Below, piece by piece: positions 33,064-43,267 of a stretch of DNA of 64,000 bases. The translations under genes were made by a program, and so were the position numbers. The stretch lies in assembly GCA_016650445.1 (NCBI GenBank), contig JAENVS010000005.1:124001-188000 (forward strand), written 5' to 3'. The first letter of the stretch is position 1. Every line of letters starts with the position of its first letter. The notes under the pieces were generated by a model. The model saw nothing but the letters and a program-made list of their open reading frames with translations, was not told the DNA's origin and made no database searches. Origin of the DNA: Frankiaceae bacterium. GTDB lineage: Bacteria > Actinomycetota > Actinomycetes > Mycobacteriales > SCTD01.

Positions 33064-35163
33064 TTGACCGCCCCAGCCGCCTCCTCACGATCGTCGCGCA
33101 CGCCCCGCGACCCGAGCGGCTACACCGCGCGGCACCTGTCGGTCCTCGAGGGCCTCGAGGCGGTGCGCAAGCGCCCGGGGATGTACATCGGGTCCACGGA
33201 CACCAAGGGCCTGACCCAGCTCGCGTTCGAGATCATCGACAACGCCGTCGACGAGGCACTGGCCAACGAGTGCGACCGCATCGAGGTCACGCTGCACCCC
33301 GACGGCTCGCTCGAGGTGGACGACAACGGGCGCGGCATCCCCGTCGACGTCGAGGCCAAGAGCGGTCTCACCGGCGTCGAGCTCGTGCTGACCAAGCTGC
33401 ACGCCGGCGGGAAGTTCGGCGGCGGCAGCTACAAGACGTCCGGCGGCCTGCACGGGGTCGGTGCCTCGGTCGTCAACGCGCTGTCCGCCCGGCTCGACGT
33501 CGTCGTACGCCGCAACAGCCGCGTGCACACGATGTCCTTCGCCCGTGGGGTCCCCGGCGTCTTCGCCGACGGCAAGAGCGACCCGACCCCCGACGCGAAG
33601 TTCACCCCCCGCGACGGGCTCTCGATCGCGGGCAAGGCCCCTGCCAAGCGCACCGGCACAACGGTGCGCTGGTGGGCCGACGTCGCGTTGTTCAGCAAGA
33701 GCAGTGCCGTCGACGTCGACCAGCTCCGCGCCCGGTTGCGGCAGACCGCGTTCCTCGTGCAGGGGCTCACGCTGGCGCTCTTCGACAAGCGCGGTGCCGA
33801 GGTTGACGAGGAGACCTTCGTCTTCCTCGGCGGCACCGTCGACTTCGTCGAGCACCTCGCGCCGGACGCGCCCGTGTGCGACCCGATCCATCTGGTGGGC
33901 GACGGGCACTACAAGGAGACGGTGCCGGTCCTCGACGACAAGGGCCACATGTCGACGCAGACCGTCGAGCGGCACTGCGAGGTCGACGTCGCGCTGCGCT
34001 GGGGCACCGGCTACGACACCGTGGTGCAGGCGTTCTGCAACGTCGTCGCGACCCCGCACGGCGGCACGCACCAGAACGGCTTCGAGCGCGCGCTGCTCAA
34101 GTCGGTCAACGAGGCGCTCGTCGCCACGCGGGTGCACAAGGCCAAGGACGATGCGGTCATCAAGGACGACGTCCTCGAGGGCCTGACCGCTGTGGTGACC
34201 GTGAAGGTGCCCGAGCCGCAGTACCTCGGTCAGACCAAGGACGAGCTCGGTACGCCGGGGGTCAGCAAGATCGTCGCCGATGTCGTGAGCAAGCAGCTCA
34301 AGGTGAAGTTCTTCGAGCAGCGCAAGAGCAAGGCTGCCGCCAAGCAGGTGTTGGAGAAGGTCGCCGCCGCCGCGAAGACCCGACAGGCCGCCCGCGCGTC
34401 GAAGGACGCGGCCCGTCGCAAGACGGCGCTGGAGACGTCGACGCTGCCGGCGAAGTTGGCCGACTGCCGGTCGACGGACGTGTCGCGGACCGAGCTCTGG
34501 CTGGTCGAGGGAGACTCCGCGCTCGGCACCGGAAAGCTCGCCCGCAACAGCGAGTACCAAGCGCTGCTCCCCCTGCGCGGGAAGATCCTCAACGTCCAGA
34601 AGGCATCGGCGTCGGAGATGCTCGGCAACGCCGAGTGCGCGTCGATCATCCAGGTCGTAGGCGCCGGGACCGGGCGGACGTTCGACCTCGACGCGATGCG
34701 CTACCACCGCGTGGTGCTGATGGCGGATGCGGACGTCGACGGAGCGCACATCCGCTGCCTGCTCATCACCCTGTTCGCGCGCTACATGCGACCGGTCATC
34801 GAATCGGGGCGGCTCTACACCGCCGTACCGCCGCTGCATCGGGTCGAAGTGGTCGGTGCCGACAAGCCGATCTACACGTACACCGACAAGGAGCTGACCC
34901 AGGTCCTGAAGAAGCTCGACTCCTCGGGCAAGCGCGTGAAGGGCCAGATCCAGCGGTTCAAGGGCCTTGGTGAGATGGACCCGGACCAGCTGGCCGAGAC
35001 GACGATGCACCCGGCGACGCGGACGATGCGTCGCATCAGGGTCGGCGACGCCGAGGCAGCCGAACGCGCGCTCGAGCTGCTCATGGGCAACGACGTCGCC
35101 CCGCGCCGCGACTTCATCATCGACAACGCCGCAAGAGTCAACCGAGAGCTGCTCGACACCTAG
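33064..35163 (+). CDS. parE: DNA topoisomerase IV subunit B (type IIA, GyrB/ParE)
   Basis: 699 residues. The GHKL ATPase has EIIDNAVDEA, DNGRGIPV and GGLHGVGASVVNALS. The TOPRIM domain has LVEGDSALGT and DADVDGAHIRCLLI, followed by KGLGEMDPDQLAETTM. The start appears to be TTG at 33064, with no good ATG or GTG nearby. The partner A subunit lies 76 bases downstream. The missing GyrB-type insert and the pairing with the ParC-like gene favour topoisomerase IV over gyrase. Confidence 0.92.
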   Translation: MTAPAASSRSSRTPRDPSGYTARHLSVLEGLEAVRKRPGMYIGSTDTKGLTQLAFEIIDNAVDEALANECDRIEVTLHPDGSLEVDDNGRGIPVDVEAKSGLTGVELVLTKLHAGGKFGGGSYKTSGGLHGVGASVVNALSARLDVVVRRNSRVHTMSFARGVPGVFADGKSDPTPDAKFTPRDGLSIAGKAPAKRTGTTVRWWADVALFSKSSAVDVDQLRARLRQTAFLVQGLTLALFDKRGAEVDEETFVFLGGTVDFVEHLAPDAPVCDPIHLVGDGHYKETVPVLDDKGHMSTQTVERHCEVDVALRWGTGYDTVVQAFCNVVATPHGGTHQNGFERALLKSVNEALVATRVHKAKDDAVIKDDVLEGLTAVVTVKVPEPQYLGQTKDELGTPGVSKIVADVVSKQLKVKFFEQRKSKAAAKQVLEKVAAAAKTRQAARASKDAARRKTALETSTLPAKLADCRSTDVSRTELWLVEGDSALGTGKLARNSEYQALLPLRGKILNVQKASASEMLGNAECASIIQVVGAGTGRTFDLDAMRYHRVVLMADADVDGAHIRCLLITLFARYMRPVIESGRLYTAVPPLHRVEVVGADKPIYTYTDKELTQVLKKLDSSGKRVKGQIQRFKGLGEMDPDQLAETTMHPATRTMRRIRVGDAEAAERALELLMGNDVAPRRDFIIDNAARVNRELLDT

Positions 35164-35210
35164 ACCCGATCCCCCGTTACGTCCTAAGGCGGACGCGGCG
35201 GCGTTGCACC

Positions 35211-35222
35211 CGTCCTAGGACG
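35211..35222. promoter_or_regulatory. 12-bp perfect palindrome upstream of parC
   Basis: CGTCCTAGGACG reads the same on both strands and lies 18 bases before the GTG of parC; a related half (CGTCCTAAGG) sits 31 bases upstream. It could be a regulatory site in the 76-base parE-parC gap. Short palindromes occur by chance in GC-rich DNA, so support is modest. Confidence 0.3.
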
Positions 35223-35239
35223 CAAGGGAGTGAGTAGCA

Positions 35240-37747
35240 GTGGCACGCAAGCGAGGTAGCGGCAGCAGCGGGGTCATTCCGCCGTTCGAGGGCGAGGGGA
35301 CGATCCTCGACACCGACGTCGTCGCCGAGATCGAGTCGTCGTACCTCGAGTACTCCTACTCCGTCATCTACCAGCGCGCTCTGCCGGACGCGCGTGACGG
35401 CTTGAAGCCGGTGCACCGCCGCATCCTGTACTCGATGGCCGACTCCGGCCTGCGGCCCGATCGCCCTTACGTGAAGAGCGCCCGCGTCGTCGGTGACGTC
35501 ATGGGCCGCTTCCACCCACACGGTGACGCTGCGATCTATGACGCCATGGTCCGGCTCGCGCAGCCGTTCTCGATGCGTGTCCCACTCATCGACGGACATG
35601 GAAATTTTGGGTCCCCAGACGATTCTCCGGCTGCAGCCCGTTACACGGAAGCGCGATTGGCGCCCGCGGCACTGCTGCTGACCGACGACCTCGACGAGGA
35701 GACGGTCGACCTCGAGCCCAACTACGACGGCTCGCTGACGCAGCCGAGCGTCCTGCCCGCGGCGTACCCGAACCTGCTCGTCAACGGCACGTCCGGCATC
35801 GCCGTCGGCATGGCGACCAACATGATCCCGCACAACCTCGTCGAGGTCGTCGACGCGGCGCGGCACCTGCTCGACCACCCGGACGCGACGCTCGACGACC
35901 TCATGGAGCTGGTCCCCGGTCCCGACCTGCCCGGCGGTGGGCAGCTGCTCGGGATGCAGGAGGTGCGGTCGGCCTACGAGACCGGTCGCGGCGTCGTGCG
36001 CATGCGCGCCACGGCGGAGGTCGCGCCGGCTGCGCGTGGCAAGTCGCTGATCACCGTGACGGAGCTGCCGTACGGCGTCGGTGCCGAGCGGGTCATCGGC
36101 AAGGTGAAGGAGCTGGTCACCGGCAAGAAGCTGCAGGGCATCTCCGACGTCAAGGACCTCACCGACCGCGAGCGCGGCACGCAGCTGGTCTTCGAGATCA
36201 AGGCCGGGTTCAACCCGCAGGCCGTGCTCGCTGAGCTGTTCCGCCTCACGCCGCTCGAGGAGAGCTTCGGCATCAACAACGTCGCGCTCGTCGACGGCCA
36301 GCCGCGCACGCTGGGCCTGAAGGAGCTGCTCGAGGTCTTCCTCGCGCACCGCGTCGATGTCGTGACACGGCGCAGCAGGTTCCGGCTGCGCAAGGCGCAG
36401 GAGCGCGCGCACCTCGTCGAGGGCCTGCTGCTCGCCCTGGCCAACATCGACGAGGTCGTGCGCATCATCCGCGCCGCGCAGGACGCGACCGAGGCACGCG
36501 CCAACCTCATCGACCGCTTCCAGCTGTCCGACGTCCAGGCCGGCTACATCCTCGACATGCAGCTGCGGCGCCTCGTCGCCCTTGAGGTCGCGAAGCTCGA
36601 GCAGGAGCTCGCCGAGCTGCGCGCGCGCATCGCCGAGCTGGAGGCGATCCTCGCCGACCCGAAGAAGCTGCGCCGCGTCATCAGCGGCGAGCTCGCCGAC
36701 ATCGCGGCGGAGCACGGCACGCCCCGGCGTACCGTGCTCGTCGGTGGTGACCTCAAGGCGCTCGTGACCAAGCGGGCGTCGTCGCTCGAGGTCGCCGACG
36801 ACCCGTGCGACGTGCTGCTGTCCTCGACCGGACTGCTGGCGCGCACGCCGGTCGAGGACGCATCGGCGACGTCGCGCACCGGCCGCTCGCGGCACGACGT
36901 CATCGTCGGCAGGGCACGTACGACGGCGCGCGGCCAGGTGGGCCTGCTCACGTCAGCCGGGCGACTCGTCCGCATCGGCGTACTCGACGTTCCTGCGGTG
37001 CCCGGCGTGACGACAGGCGCGCTGTCGCTGCGCGGCGGTGCCCCCGCCAGCGAGTTCATCGAGCTGGCCAAGGGTGAGCGGATCCTCGGACTGACCTCGC
37101 TGCGCACCGACGGGCCCGGGCTCGCGCTCGCCACCCGCGACGGCATCGTCAAGCGGGTGACACCGGAGTGGCCGGCGAAGGGAGATGCCTTCGACGTCAT
37201 CTCGCTGAAGGGCAACGACGAGGTCGTCGGCGCGGTCGAGCTCACCGACGGCGAGGAAGAGCTCGTCCTGTTCACCTCGACGGCCGACCTGCTTCGCTTC
37301 CCGGCCTCGGCGGTGCGCCCGCAGGGCCGCGCCGGTGGCGGTATCGCCGGCGTGAAGCTCACCAAGAACGCAACCGTGATCGGGTTCTCGGCGGTGGGCC
37401 TCACCGGCGGCGACACGCTCTTCGAGGAACCGGTCGTCGTGACGGGTGGCGGCTTGCCGCCCGAGGGTCGCTCGAAGGGACCCGGACTGGTGTCCACCGT
37501 CAAGGTGACGCCGCTGTCGGAGTACCCCCGCAAGGGCCGCGCGACAGGCGGTGTGCGCTGTCAGCGGCTGCTGTCCGGAGAGGCGATCCTCGTGCTGGGC
37601 TGGGCCGGCCTGGCCCCGGCGTGGGCCGCGGGAGCGGGCGGCGAGCCGGTCGAGCTGCCGACGGCGTACGGCAAAAGAGACGGCAGCGGTACGCCGGTCG
37701 AGAGCACAGCACCGGCTGCGATCGGCCGCCCGTACCTCGGCGGTTAG
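35240..37747 (+). CDS. parC: DNA topoisomerase IV subunit A (ParC-like)
   Basis: 835 residues. The breakage-reunion domain has [33 protein letters not shown] (quinolone-determining region) and catalytic Tyr135 in [12 protein letters not shown] coiled coil covers about 440-475 ([20 protein letters not shown]). The C-terminal beta-pinwheel (about 500-800) has repeats such as [11 protein letters not shown] and [12 protein letters not shown] canonical GyrA box is not evident, supporting topoisomerase IV. The start is GTG at 35240 with AAGGGAG nine bases upstream. A 70-base stretch coding for the residues before and around Tyr135 uses AT-rich codons unlike the rest of the gene. Confidence 0.92.
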   Translation: MARKRGSGSSGVIPPFEGEGTILDTDVVAEIESSYLEYSYSVIYQRALPDARDGLKPVHRRILYSMADSGLRPDRPYVKSARVVGDVMGRFHPHGDAAIYDAMVRLAQPFSMRVPLIDGHGNFGSPDDSPAAARYTEARLAPAALLLTDDLDEETVDLEPNYDGSLTQPSVLPAAYPNLLVNGTSGIAVGMATNMIPHNLVEVVDAARHLLDHPDATLDDLMELVPGPDLPGGGQLLGMQEVRSAYETGRGVVRMRATAEVAPAARGKSLITVTELPYGVGAERVIGKVKELVTGKKLQGISDVKDLTDRERGTQLVFEIKAGFNPQAVLAELFRLTPLEESFGINNVALVDGQPRTLGLKELLEVFLAHRVDVVTRRSRFRLRKAQERAHLVEGLLLALANIDEVVRIIRAAQDATEARANLIDRFQLSDVQAGYILDMQLRRLVALEVAKLEQELAELRARIAELEAILADPKKLRRVISGELADIAAEHGTPRRTVLVGGDLKALVTKRASSLEVADDPCDVLLSSTGLLARTPVEDASATSRTGRSRHDVIVGRARTTARGQVGLLTSAGRLVRIGVLDVPAVPGVTTGALSLRGGAPASEFIELAKGERILGLTSLRTDGPGLALATRDGIVKRVTPEWPAKGDAFDVISLKGNDEVVGAVELTDGEEELVLFTSTADLLRFPASAVRPQGRAGGGIAGVKLTKNATVIGFSAVGLTGGDTLFEEPVVVTGGGLPPEGRSKGPGLVSTVKVTPLSEYPRKGRATGGVRCQRLLSGEAILVLGWAGLAPAWAAGAGGEPVELPTAYGKRDGSGTPVESTAPAAIGRPYLGG

Positions 37748-37819
37748 GTCCCACCACCTGCGTCGCACCGGGCGTAGCCTCCGCCGCGGCACGTCACCCG
37801 CGAGCGTGACGACAGCACC

Positions 37820-38386
37820 GTGGACGCAGAGGCACGTGACAACGACCGTTGGATGCTCCTGGCCGGACCGCTCTTCACCGCCCTGATGATCGCCACGCTG
37901 GCCCTGGAGGGCACAGCCCCAAGCGAGAAGGCATCAGCCGCAACGGTCATCCAGCACTACACGGACCACGAGGCCGCCACCGTCGCGGTGTCGTTCCTGC
38001 TGGGCCCCGCAGCAGCTGTGCTTCTCGTGTTCGTCAGCCGGCTCCGCGCCGCTATCGATGACCGAGCCCGCGCCGCGCGCAGCCTGCTCGTCGCCGGGGG
38101 GACGATCGTCGCAGGCGGTCTCGTCCTCTGCGCCACGGTGTTCAACTCCTCGCTGTGGCTCCCCATCGTCATCGGCCTCGCCGCGATGCTCTTCGGCGCC
38201 GGACTGGCCGTACTGCGCACCGGGATCCTGCCGGCGTGGCTGGGGTGGGTCGCCGTCGTCGTCGGCGTCGTGTCACTGCTCGGACCCGGCGGGTTCCTCG
38301 GCTTCTTCGTCGCGCCCGTGTGGGTCGGCGTGGCCGGCGTGCTGCTCTACCTCAGAAAGCCGGTCGGGACGGACGTCGTCCTCTGA
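37820..38386 (+). CDS. Hypothetical multi-pass membrane protein
   Basis: 188 residues from GTG at 37820. About six TM segments (WMLLAGPLFTALMIATLAL, VSFLLGPAAAVLLVFVS, LLVAGGTIVAGGLVL, WLPIVIGLAAMLFGAGLAVL, two more near the end). The layout recalls DUF4386-like small integral proteins, but the assignment is weak. No catalytic motif seen. It sits alone between parC and the mannosidase with short flanks. Confidence 0.65.
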   Translation: MDAEARDNDRWMLLAGPLFTALMIATLALEGTAPSEKASAATVIQHYTDHEAATVAVSFLLGPAAAVLLVFVSRLRAAIDDRARAARSLLVAGGTIVAGGLVLCATVFNSSLWLPIVIGLAAMLFGAGLAVLRTGILPAWLGWVAVVVGVVSLLGPGGFLGFFVAPVWVGVAGVLLYLRKPVGTDVVL

Positions 38387-38424
38387 GCACCCCGTGATAC
38401 CTGCCCGGCAGAGCCGGGTTGACT

Positions 38425-38444
38425 CTGTCATCCTGTAATGACAG
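38425..38444. promoter_or_regulatory. 7-bp inverted repeat in the GH38 gene promoter
   Basis: CTGTCAT, a six-base spacer, and ATGACAG form a perfect interrupted palindrome that overlaps a TTGACT -35-like element (38419) and ends nine bases before the ATG, next to the AAAGGGGG ribosome site. A repressor bound here would block initiation. The half-site ATGACAG recurs in the sulfatase/SDR divergent gap near 44855. Confidence 0.45.
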
Positions 38445-38453
38445 AAAGGGGGC

Positions 38454-41400
38454 ATGACCACGATCGCCCCGGCTGCCCCGGCCGTTCGACAGCAGCCACT
38501 CTGGAACATCGGGGTGCCTGGTTCGGGCTACACGCAGTTCAGCCCCGACTTCTACGGCCACCCCGGCTCCCCCACACCGGTGTTCCGCGTCGGGGAGTCG
38601 AACCCCGCGACGGACTGGCCCCAGCACCAGTGGTCCCCGCTGCACGGCAACACGGGGTACCAGCCGCTCGAGGCGATCGTGCTGTTCGAGGCGCCGGCAC
38701 CGGCTCCGGCGTACGAGCTGGTCCTGCACGTGCGCGGCTCGCACGGGCCCTGCCCCCACCTCGAGGTCGAACTCAACGGCCACGTCGGCCTGGCGCTCGT
38801 CCACCCCGTTCGCACCGAGCGGCCATGGCACCCGAACCCGCCGTCGCCCATCTCCGGCCAGGCCGAGGTCCGGGTCGCGCTGCCCGCGGGCTGCTTCGTG
38901 CCAGGCGAGAACCGGCTCGTCCTGCGGACGGTCGTCCTCGACCCCATGGACCCCGACGAGCTGCTGCGCCAGCCGATGCCCGCCTTCCACACCTGGTTCG
39001 GCACCGGCATCGCCTGGGAGGCGCTGGCCCTGCACACGATCGAGGAGCTGCCCGACGTCACCACCGCACTCCGACCGCTTCCCTTGTACGTCGAGACGCC
39101 GACCGGGCTCGCGGAGCTGATCGACGTCGAGGTGACCACCCCGGCAGGAACGGCCGGCGGACGAGTCCGGCTGGAGGTGGGCGAGCACACGATCGATGCG
39201 CAGGTCGAGGCGGTGCCGTTCGGCGGCACCCGCGTACGCCTGGCCGTTCCTGAGCTGGACGCACCTGCAACGGCTCGCGTCACCACCGAGCTGGCAGAGG
39301 GAACTCACACGACCCTCCTTCCGCTCGTGCCGTGTCGCAAGTGGACCCTGCACCTCATCCCCCATGTACACCTCGACCTCGGCTACACCGACGTCCAGGC
39401 CAAGGTGATGGAGCTGCACAGCCGCAACCTGGACCGCGCACTCGGGCTGATGAACGAGGCCCCCGACTACTCCTTCGCGATCGACGGTGCGCTCGTCGTC
39501 GACGAGTACCGAGCCAGTCGGAGTCCGGCCGCGTTCGAGAAGGTCCTCGACGGACTGCGGAGCGGCGCGCTTTCGGTCAACGCCTTCTGGGCGCTGTTCC
39601 TGTCCGGGATTGCCAGCCGGGAAGAGCTCTACCGCTACGGCTACAGCGCGGCCGCGCTGCGACGCGACCACGGCGTGCCGGTCGACGTCGCTCACCTCAC
39701 GGACGTGCCGACGTACAGCTGGGCCGTTCCCTCCGCGGCGAAGGCGCTCGGCGTACGCGGCTTCTTCGGCATCAGCAACCACGGCCGTGGCGGCAACGCC
39801 GACAGCGACGTGCTGCATCACCTCTCTCCCGTGCGCTGGGAGGGACCGGACGGCGCCTCGGTGGTGGCCTTCTTCGCGGACTGCTATGCGCAGCTGCGCT
39901 TCCTGTGCGCCGATCCCCCGACGATCAGCGGCTGCGCCGATGCCTTCACTCGGTACGTCGAGATGTACGACCGGGACGACTACCTGCTGTCCGACCTCCC
40001 CATCGTGGGCACCCACTCCGACAACGAGGACCTCGCCCGCGGCGAGGCCGACCTGGTTGGCCGGTGGAGTGCGGCGTACGCCTGGCCCAAGCTGCAGTTC
40101 TCCACCTTCAACGCCTACCTGGCCGCGGTGCTGCCGTACGAGGACCAGCTCCCCATCGTCCGCGGCGACGGCGGCAGCTACTGGGAGGACGGGGTCGGCG
40201 CGCAGGCGATCCCGATCGCGGAGTACCGGCGGGCGCAGACGCTGCTGCCGACAGCGGAGGGACTGGCCGCCCTGCTGTCGGTCCACGAGCCGACCCTGCG
40301 GCCGGCCCGGGCGGCACTCGATCGGGCCTGGGAGGGTGTGCTCATCGGCAGCGAGCACACCTGGAGCGCCGACCACGCGACGACGCAGCCGCACACGCAC
40401 TCAACCACCGATCAGCTCTCGTGGAAGCTCAGCCGGATGCACGCCGGGCACCGCCTGGCGCTCGACGAGGCGAGAAGGTCGATGAGCCAGCTCGGCGAGC
40501 TGATGGCGACCGACGGGCCGAGCCTCATCGTGCACAACCCGCTTCCGTGGACACGGGACGTCGAGGCCGACCTCGAGATCCACGCGTCGGTCGATGTCGA
40601 GGGAGCACAGATCGACGTGGTCGGGCAGGTGGACCTCCTCGATCGCGCGCGGGTGCGAGTGCGCGACGTGCCGGCGTTCGGCGTACTAGCGCTGCCGATG
40701 CGGTTCCGCAAGGGTGGCCTGCGCCCCGGTGCCGACGAGCCGCAGCCCATGACGGAGGAGACGGTCACCGGTCGCTGGCGGGTGCGGGTGGACCCGTCGA
40801 CCGGTCGACTCGCGGGCCTGACGCACCTGGGCACCGGTCAGGAGCTCCTCGACGCGGACAGCCCATGGGGGCTCGGCGAGATCCTCTACGTCTCCGGCGG
40901 CGGAACCGAAGAGGGTCGCGGGCTCGGCATCGAGCGCACGTCGTTGTACGACGCCGACCCTTACCTCCCGTCACCCGAGCTCACCGTCACGCGCATGACC
41001 CAAGGCGCGCACCGGATTCGTCGTAGTGCGACGGGACACCTGATCAGCATCGAAGGATCAGGTCCGACGCTTCCCGAGGTGCGCGTCGACATCGAGCTGC
41101 GCGACGACAGCGACCGTGTCGACGTGGTCGTCTCACTGCTCAAGGAGCCGACGTTCGCCAAGGAGTCCGTCTACGTTGCCTTCCCGTTCGCGGTGGGGAC
41201 CGATCCGGTGGTCCACTACGACCGCCAGCAGGGGTGGGTCGATCCGGCTGTCGACGTTCTTCCGGGCGCGTGCACCGAGTGGCTCGCTGTTCAGGACACC
41301 GTCTGCGTCAGCGGTTCGACGGGAGCAGTCACGTGGGCCAGCACGTCCGCTCCGCTGGTCGCCATCGGCGACGTCGTGCGGGGCAGGTGGTCCACGTCGT

Positions 41401-41894
41401 TCACGCCATCCGGAACCATCCTGTCCTGGGTGATGAACAACTACTGGTGGACGAACTCCCCGGCGAGCCAGGACGGGCGGCTGACGCTGCGCTACGCGTT
41501 CACGCCGTCGATGTCGTTCGACCCGGCCGCCGCGGCGCGGTTCGGACGCGAGGTCCGGACTCCCGGCCTGGTCAGCCCGATGATCTGGCACGACAAGGTC
41601 GTCCACACCGGAGACGGGATGGCGGCCGGTTCGCTGATGGAGACCGACCTCCCGGCCGGGGTGGACGTCACGGTGCTGGCACCGCGCGAGGGTGCAGGGC
41701 TCCTGCTCCGGGTGCGCGAGACGGCGGGGCGCGACAGCGCAGCCGTGGTGCGGTGGCCAGGTGCAGGTCCCGCGACGGCCTCGTTGTGCACAGCGGCAGA
41801 GGACGAGCTCGACGCGCTGACCCTCGTCGACGGAGCAGTCACTGTTCCCGTCGTGGCTTACGGGATCACGAGCGTGCTGTTGCGACCGGCCTAG
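38454..41894 (+). CDS. GH38-family alpha-mannosidase-like glycoside hydrolase
   Basis: 1146 residues. An N-terminal beta-domain of about 300 residues comes before the catalytic domain. The zinc site opens with HLIPHVHLDLGYTD (near 300), and the likely nucleophile Asp is in LTDVPTYSWAVPS (near 420). A three-helix bundle follows, then C-terminal beta-sandwiches. GH38 enzymes are retaining alpha-mannosidases. This one belongs to the divergent bacterial branch with HVHLDLGY rather than HSHxDxGW, so specificity may differ. No signal peptide, hence cytosolic. The start is ATG at 38454 with AAAGGGGG upstream. Its stop overlaps the convergent GT4 gene by four bases. Confidence 0.82.
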   Translation: MTTIAPAAPAVRQQPLWNIGVPGSGYTQFSPDFYGHPGSPTPVFRVGESNPATDWPQHQWSPLHGNTGYQPLEAIVLFEAPAPAPAYELVLHVRGSHGPCPHLEVELNGHVGLALVHPVRTERPWHPNPPSPISGQAEVRVALPAGCFVPGENRLVLRTVVLDPMDPDELLRQPMPAFHTWFGTGIAWEALALHTIEELPDVTTALRPLPLYVETPTGLAELIDVEVTTPAGTAGGRVRLEVGEHTIDAQVEAVPFGGTRVRLAVPELDAPATARVTTELAEGTHTTLLPLVPCRKWTLHLIPHVHLDLGYTDVQAKVMELHSRNLDRALGLMNEAPDYSFAIDGALVVDEYRASRSPAAFEKVLDGLRSGALSVNAFWALFLSGIASREELYRYGYSAAALRRDHGVPVDVAHLTDVPTYSWAVPSAAKALGVRGFFGISNHGRGGNADSDVLHHLSPVRWEGPDGASVVAFFADCYAQLRFLCADPPTISGCADAFTRYVEMYDRDDYLLSDLPIVGTHSDNEDLARGEADLVGRWSAAYAWPKLQFSTFNAYLAAVLPYEDQLPIVRGDGGSYWEDGVGAQAIPIAEYRRAQTLLPTAEGLAALLSVHEPTLRPARAALDRAWEGVLIGSEHTWSADHATTQPHTHSTTDQLSWKLSRMHAGHRLALDEARRSMSQLGELMATDGPSLIVHNPLPWTRDVEADLEIHASVDVEGAQIDVVGQVDLLDRARVRVRDVPAFGVLALPMRFRKGGLRPGADEPQPMTEETVTGRWRVRVDPSTGRLAGLTHLGTGQELLDADSPWGLGEILYVSGGGTEEGRGLGIERTSLYDADPYLPSPELTVTRMTQGAHRIRRSATGHLISIEGSGPTLPEVRVDIELRDDSDRVDVVVSLLKEPTFAKESVYVAFPFAVGTDPVVHYDRQQGWVDPAVDVLPGACTEWLAVQDTVCVSGSTGAVTWASTSAPLVAIGDVVRGRWSTSFTPSGTILSWVMNNYWWTNSPASQDGRLTLRYAFTPSMSFDPAAAARFGREVRTPGLVSPMIWHDKVVHTGDGMAAGSLMETDLPAGVDVTVLAPREGAGLLLRVRETAGRDSAAVVRWPGAGPATASLCTAAEDELDALTLVDGAVTVPVVAYGITSVLLRPA

Positions 41895-43219
41895 CGCAGT
41901 GCCGGTTGCGGCAGTCGCTCGCGGTACCACCCGACCGTCCGCCCGGCCACCATGCGCCAGTCGAAGCGCTCCGCGACGCGCTCCCTTCCGGCGGCGCCCA
42001 GGCGGGCCCGCAGCTCTGGCTCGTCGAGCAGCCGCCCGATCGCCACAGCCAAGGCCACCGGGTCACCGGGCGGGACATGCAGCGATGCCAGGCCGTCCGG
42101 CCCCACGACCTCCGGCAGAGCGCCAGCCGTCGTCACGACCAGCGGCGTCGCGCAGGCCATGAGCTCGATCGCAGGCAGGCTGAAGCCCTCGTACAGTGAC
42201 GGAACCACGCCGATCTCCGCAGTCGCGAAGGCCTCGACCAACGCTGTCTCGGCGAGGCCACTGACGAACTGGACGCGGTCGCTCAGGCCCAGCCGCTCGA
42301 TCGCCTGCCGGGCCGGACTGCCGTCCTTCGACTCGCCAACGATCACCAGCTCCACATCGCGGTCCCGCCGGAGGAGGGCGACGGCCTCCAGCAGCGGCAC
42401 GATGCCCTTGAGCGGGATGTCCGAGCTCGCCATCGCCACCAGCCGACCCGGCCGCCGCGGAGTGGACGACGGCCGGAAGGTCGTGATGTCGACGCCGACC
42501 GGGATGACGCTCAGGCGGCTCGGTTCGACCTCGAAGTCGACGATGATGTCGCGGCGAGACGACTCCGACACGGTCAGCACGGACGGCAGCCGGCGTACGA
42601 CCCTCTTCTGCATGCGCACGAACGACCCGTTGCGCCAGCGCAGGAACTGCTCGCCGCGTGATGCGGGCGGCGGCGTGGCTGCCGCCTCGATGCGTCGGTC
42701 GACGGTGATCGGGTGATGGACCGTCGCGACGACGTGCAGGCCGTCCTTCTGGAGCAGGAGCATTCCGTAGCCGAGGGTCTGGTTGTCGTGCACGACGTCC
42801 GGCCGCTCGTGCCTCGGCCGGGACCGCAGCTCCCGCCAGGCCCGCAGGCTGAACGCCAACGGCTCGGGGAACGATCCGGTCAACATGCCGGCGTACTCGA
42901 GCACGTCGATGGCGCCGTGGAACTCCTCGCGCTTCGGGTGACGGAATGGGTCAGGCTCCCGATAGAGGTCGAGGCTGGGCAGCTCGGTGAGCCGGACGCC
43001 CGGCACGTCGTCGAGCTGGGGATACGGCGGGCCGGAGACGACCTCGACGTCATGACCGAGCGCGGCCAGCTCGCGCGAGAGGTGGCGAAGGTAGACACCC
43101 TGACCGCCGACGTGCGAACGACTGCGGTACGACGTCAGCGCGATGCGCAGCGGTCGCTCGGGCGAGAGGACAGCCCGGTCTGGTCGCGTTCGCAGACCAA
43201 CTGCGCCGTCGTCTGCCAC
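41891..43219 (-). CDS. Family 4 glycosyltransferase
   Basis: 442 residues, GT-B fold. The N-domain has SHVGGQGVYLRHLSRELAALGHDVEVVS. The C-domain has VIPVGVDITTFRP, the phosphate-binding ASSDIPLKGIVPLLEA and the nucleotide-sugar motif PSLYEGFSLPAIELMACATPLV (EGFSLPAIE). It transfers a sugar from an NDP donor to a lipid, sugar or small molecule; the acceptor is unknown. The start is GTG at 43219. Convergent with the mannosidase and followed upstream by a secreted protein, but no polysaccharide operon is evident. Confidence 0.9.
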   Translation of the reverse strand: MADDGAVGLRTRPDRAVLSPERPLRIALTSYRSRSHVGGQGVYLRHLSRELAALGHDVEVVSGPPYPQLDDVPGVRLTELPSLDLYREPDPFRHPKREEFHGAIDVLEYAGMLTGSFPEPLAFSLRAWRELRSRPRHERPDVVHDNQTLGYGMLLLQKDGLHVVATVHHPITVDRRIEAAATPPPASRGEQFLRWRNGSFVRMQKRVVRRLPSVLTVSESSRRDIIVDFEVEPSRLSVIPVGVDITTFRPSSTPRRPGRLVAMASSDIPLKGIVPLLEAVALLRRDRDVELVIVGESKDGSPARQAIERLGLSDRVQFVSGLAETALVEAFATAEIGVVPSLYEGFSLPAIELMACATPLVVTTAGALPEVVGPDGLASLHVPPGDPVALAVAIGRLLDEPELRARLGAAGRERVAERFDWRMVAGRTVGWYRERLPQPALR

Positions 43220-43267
43220 GTGATCAAGCCTATACGGGGCGCATTCGGCCGCCCGGCGACGAGCGAA

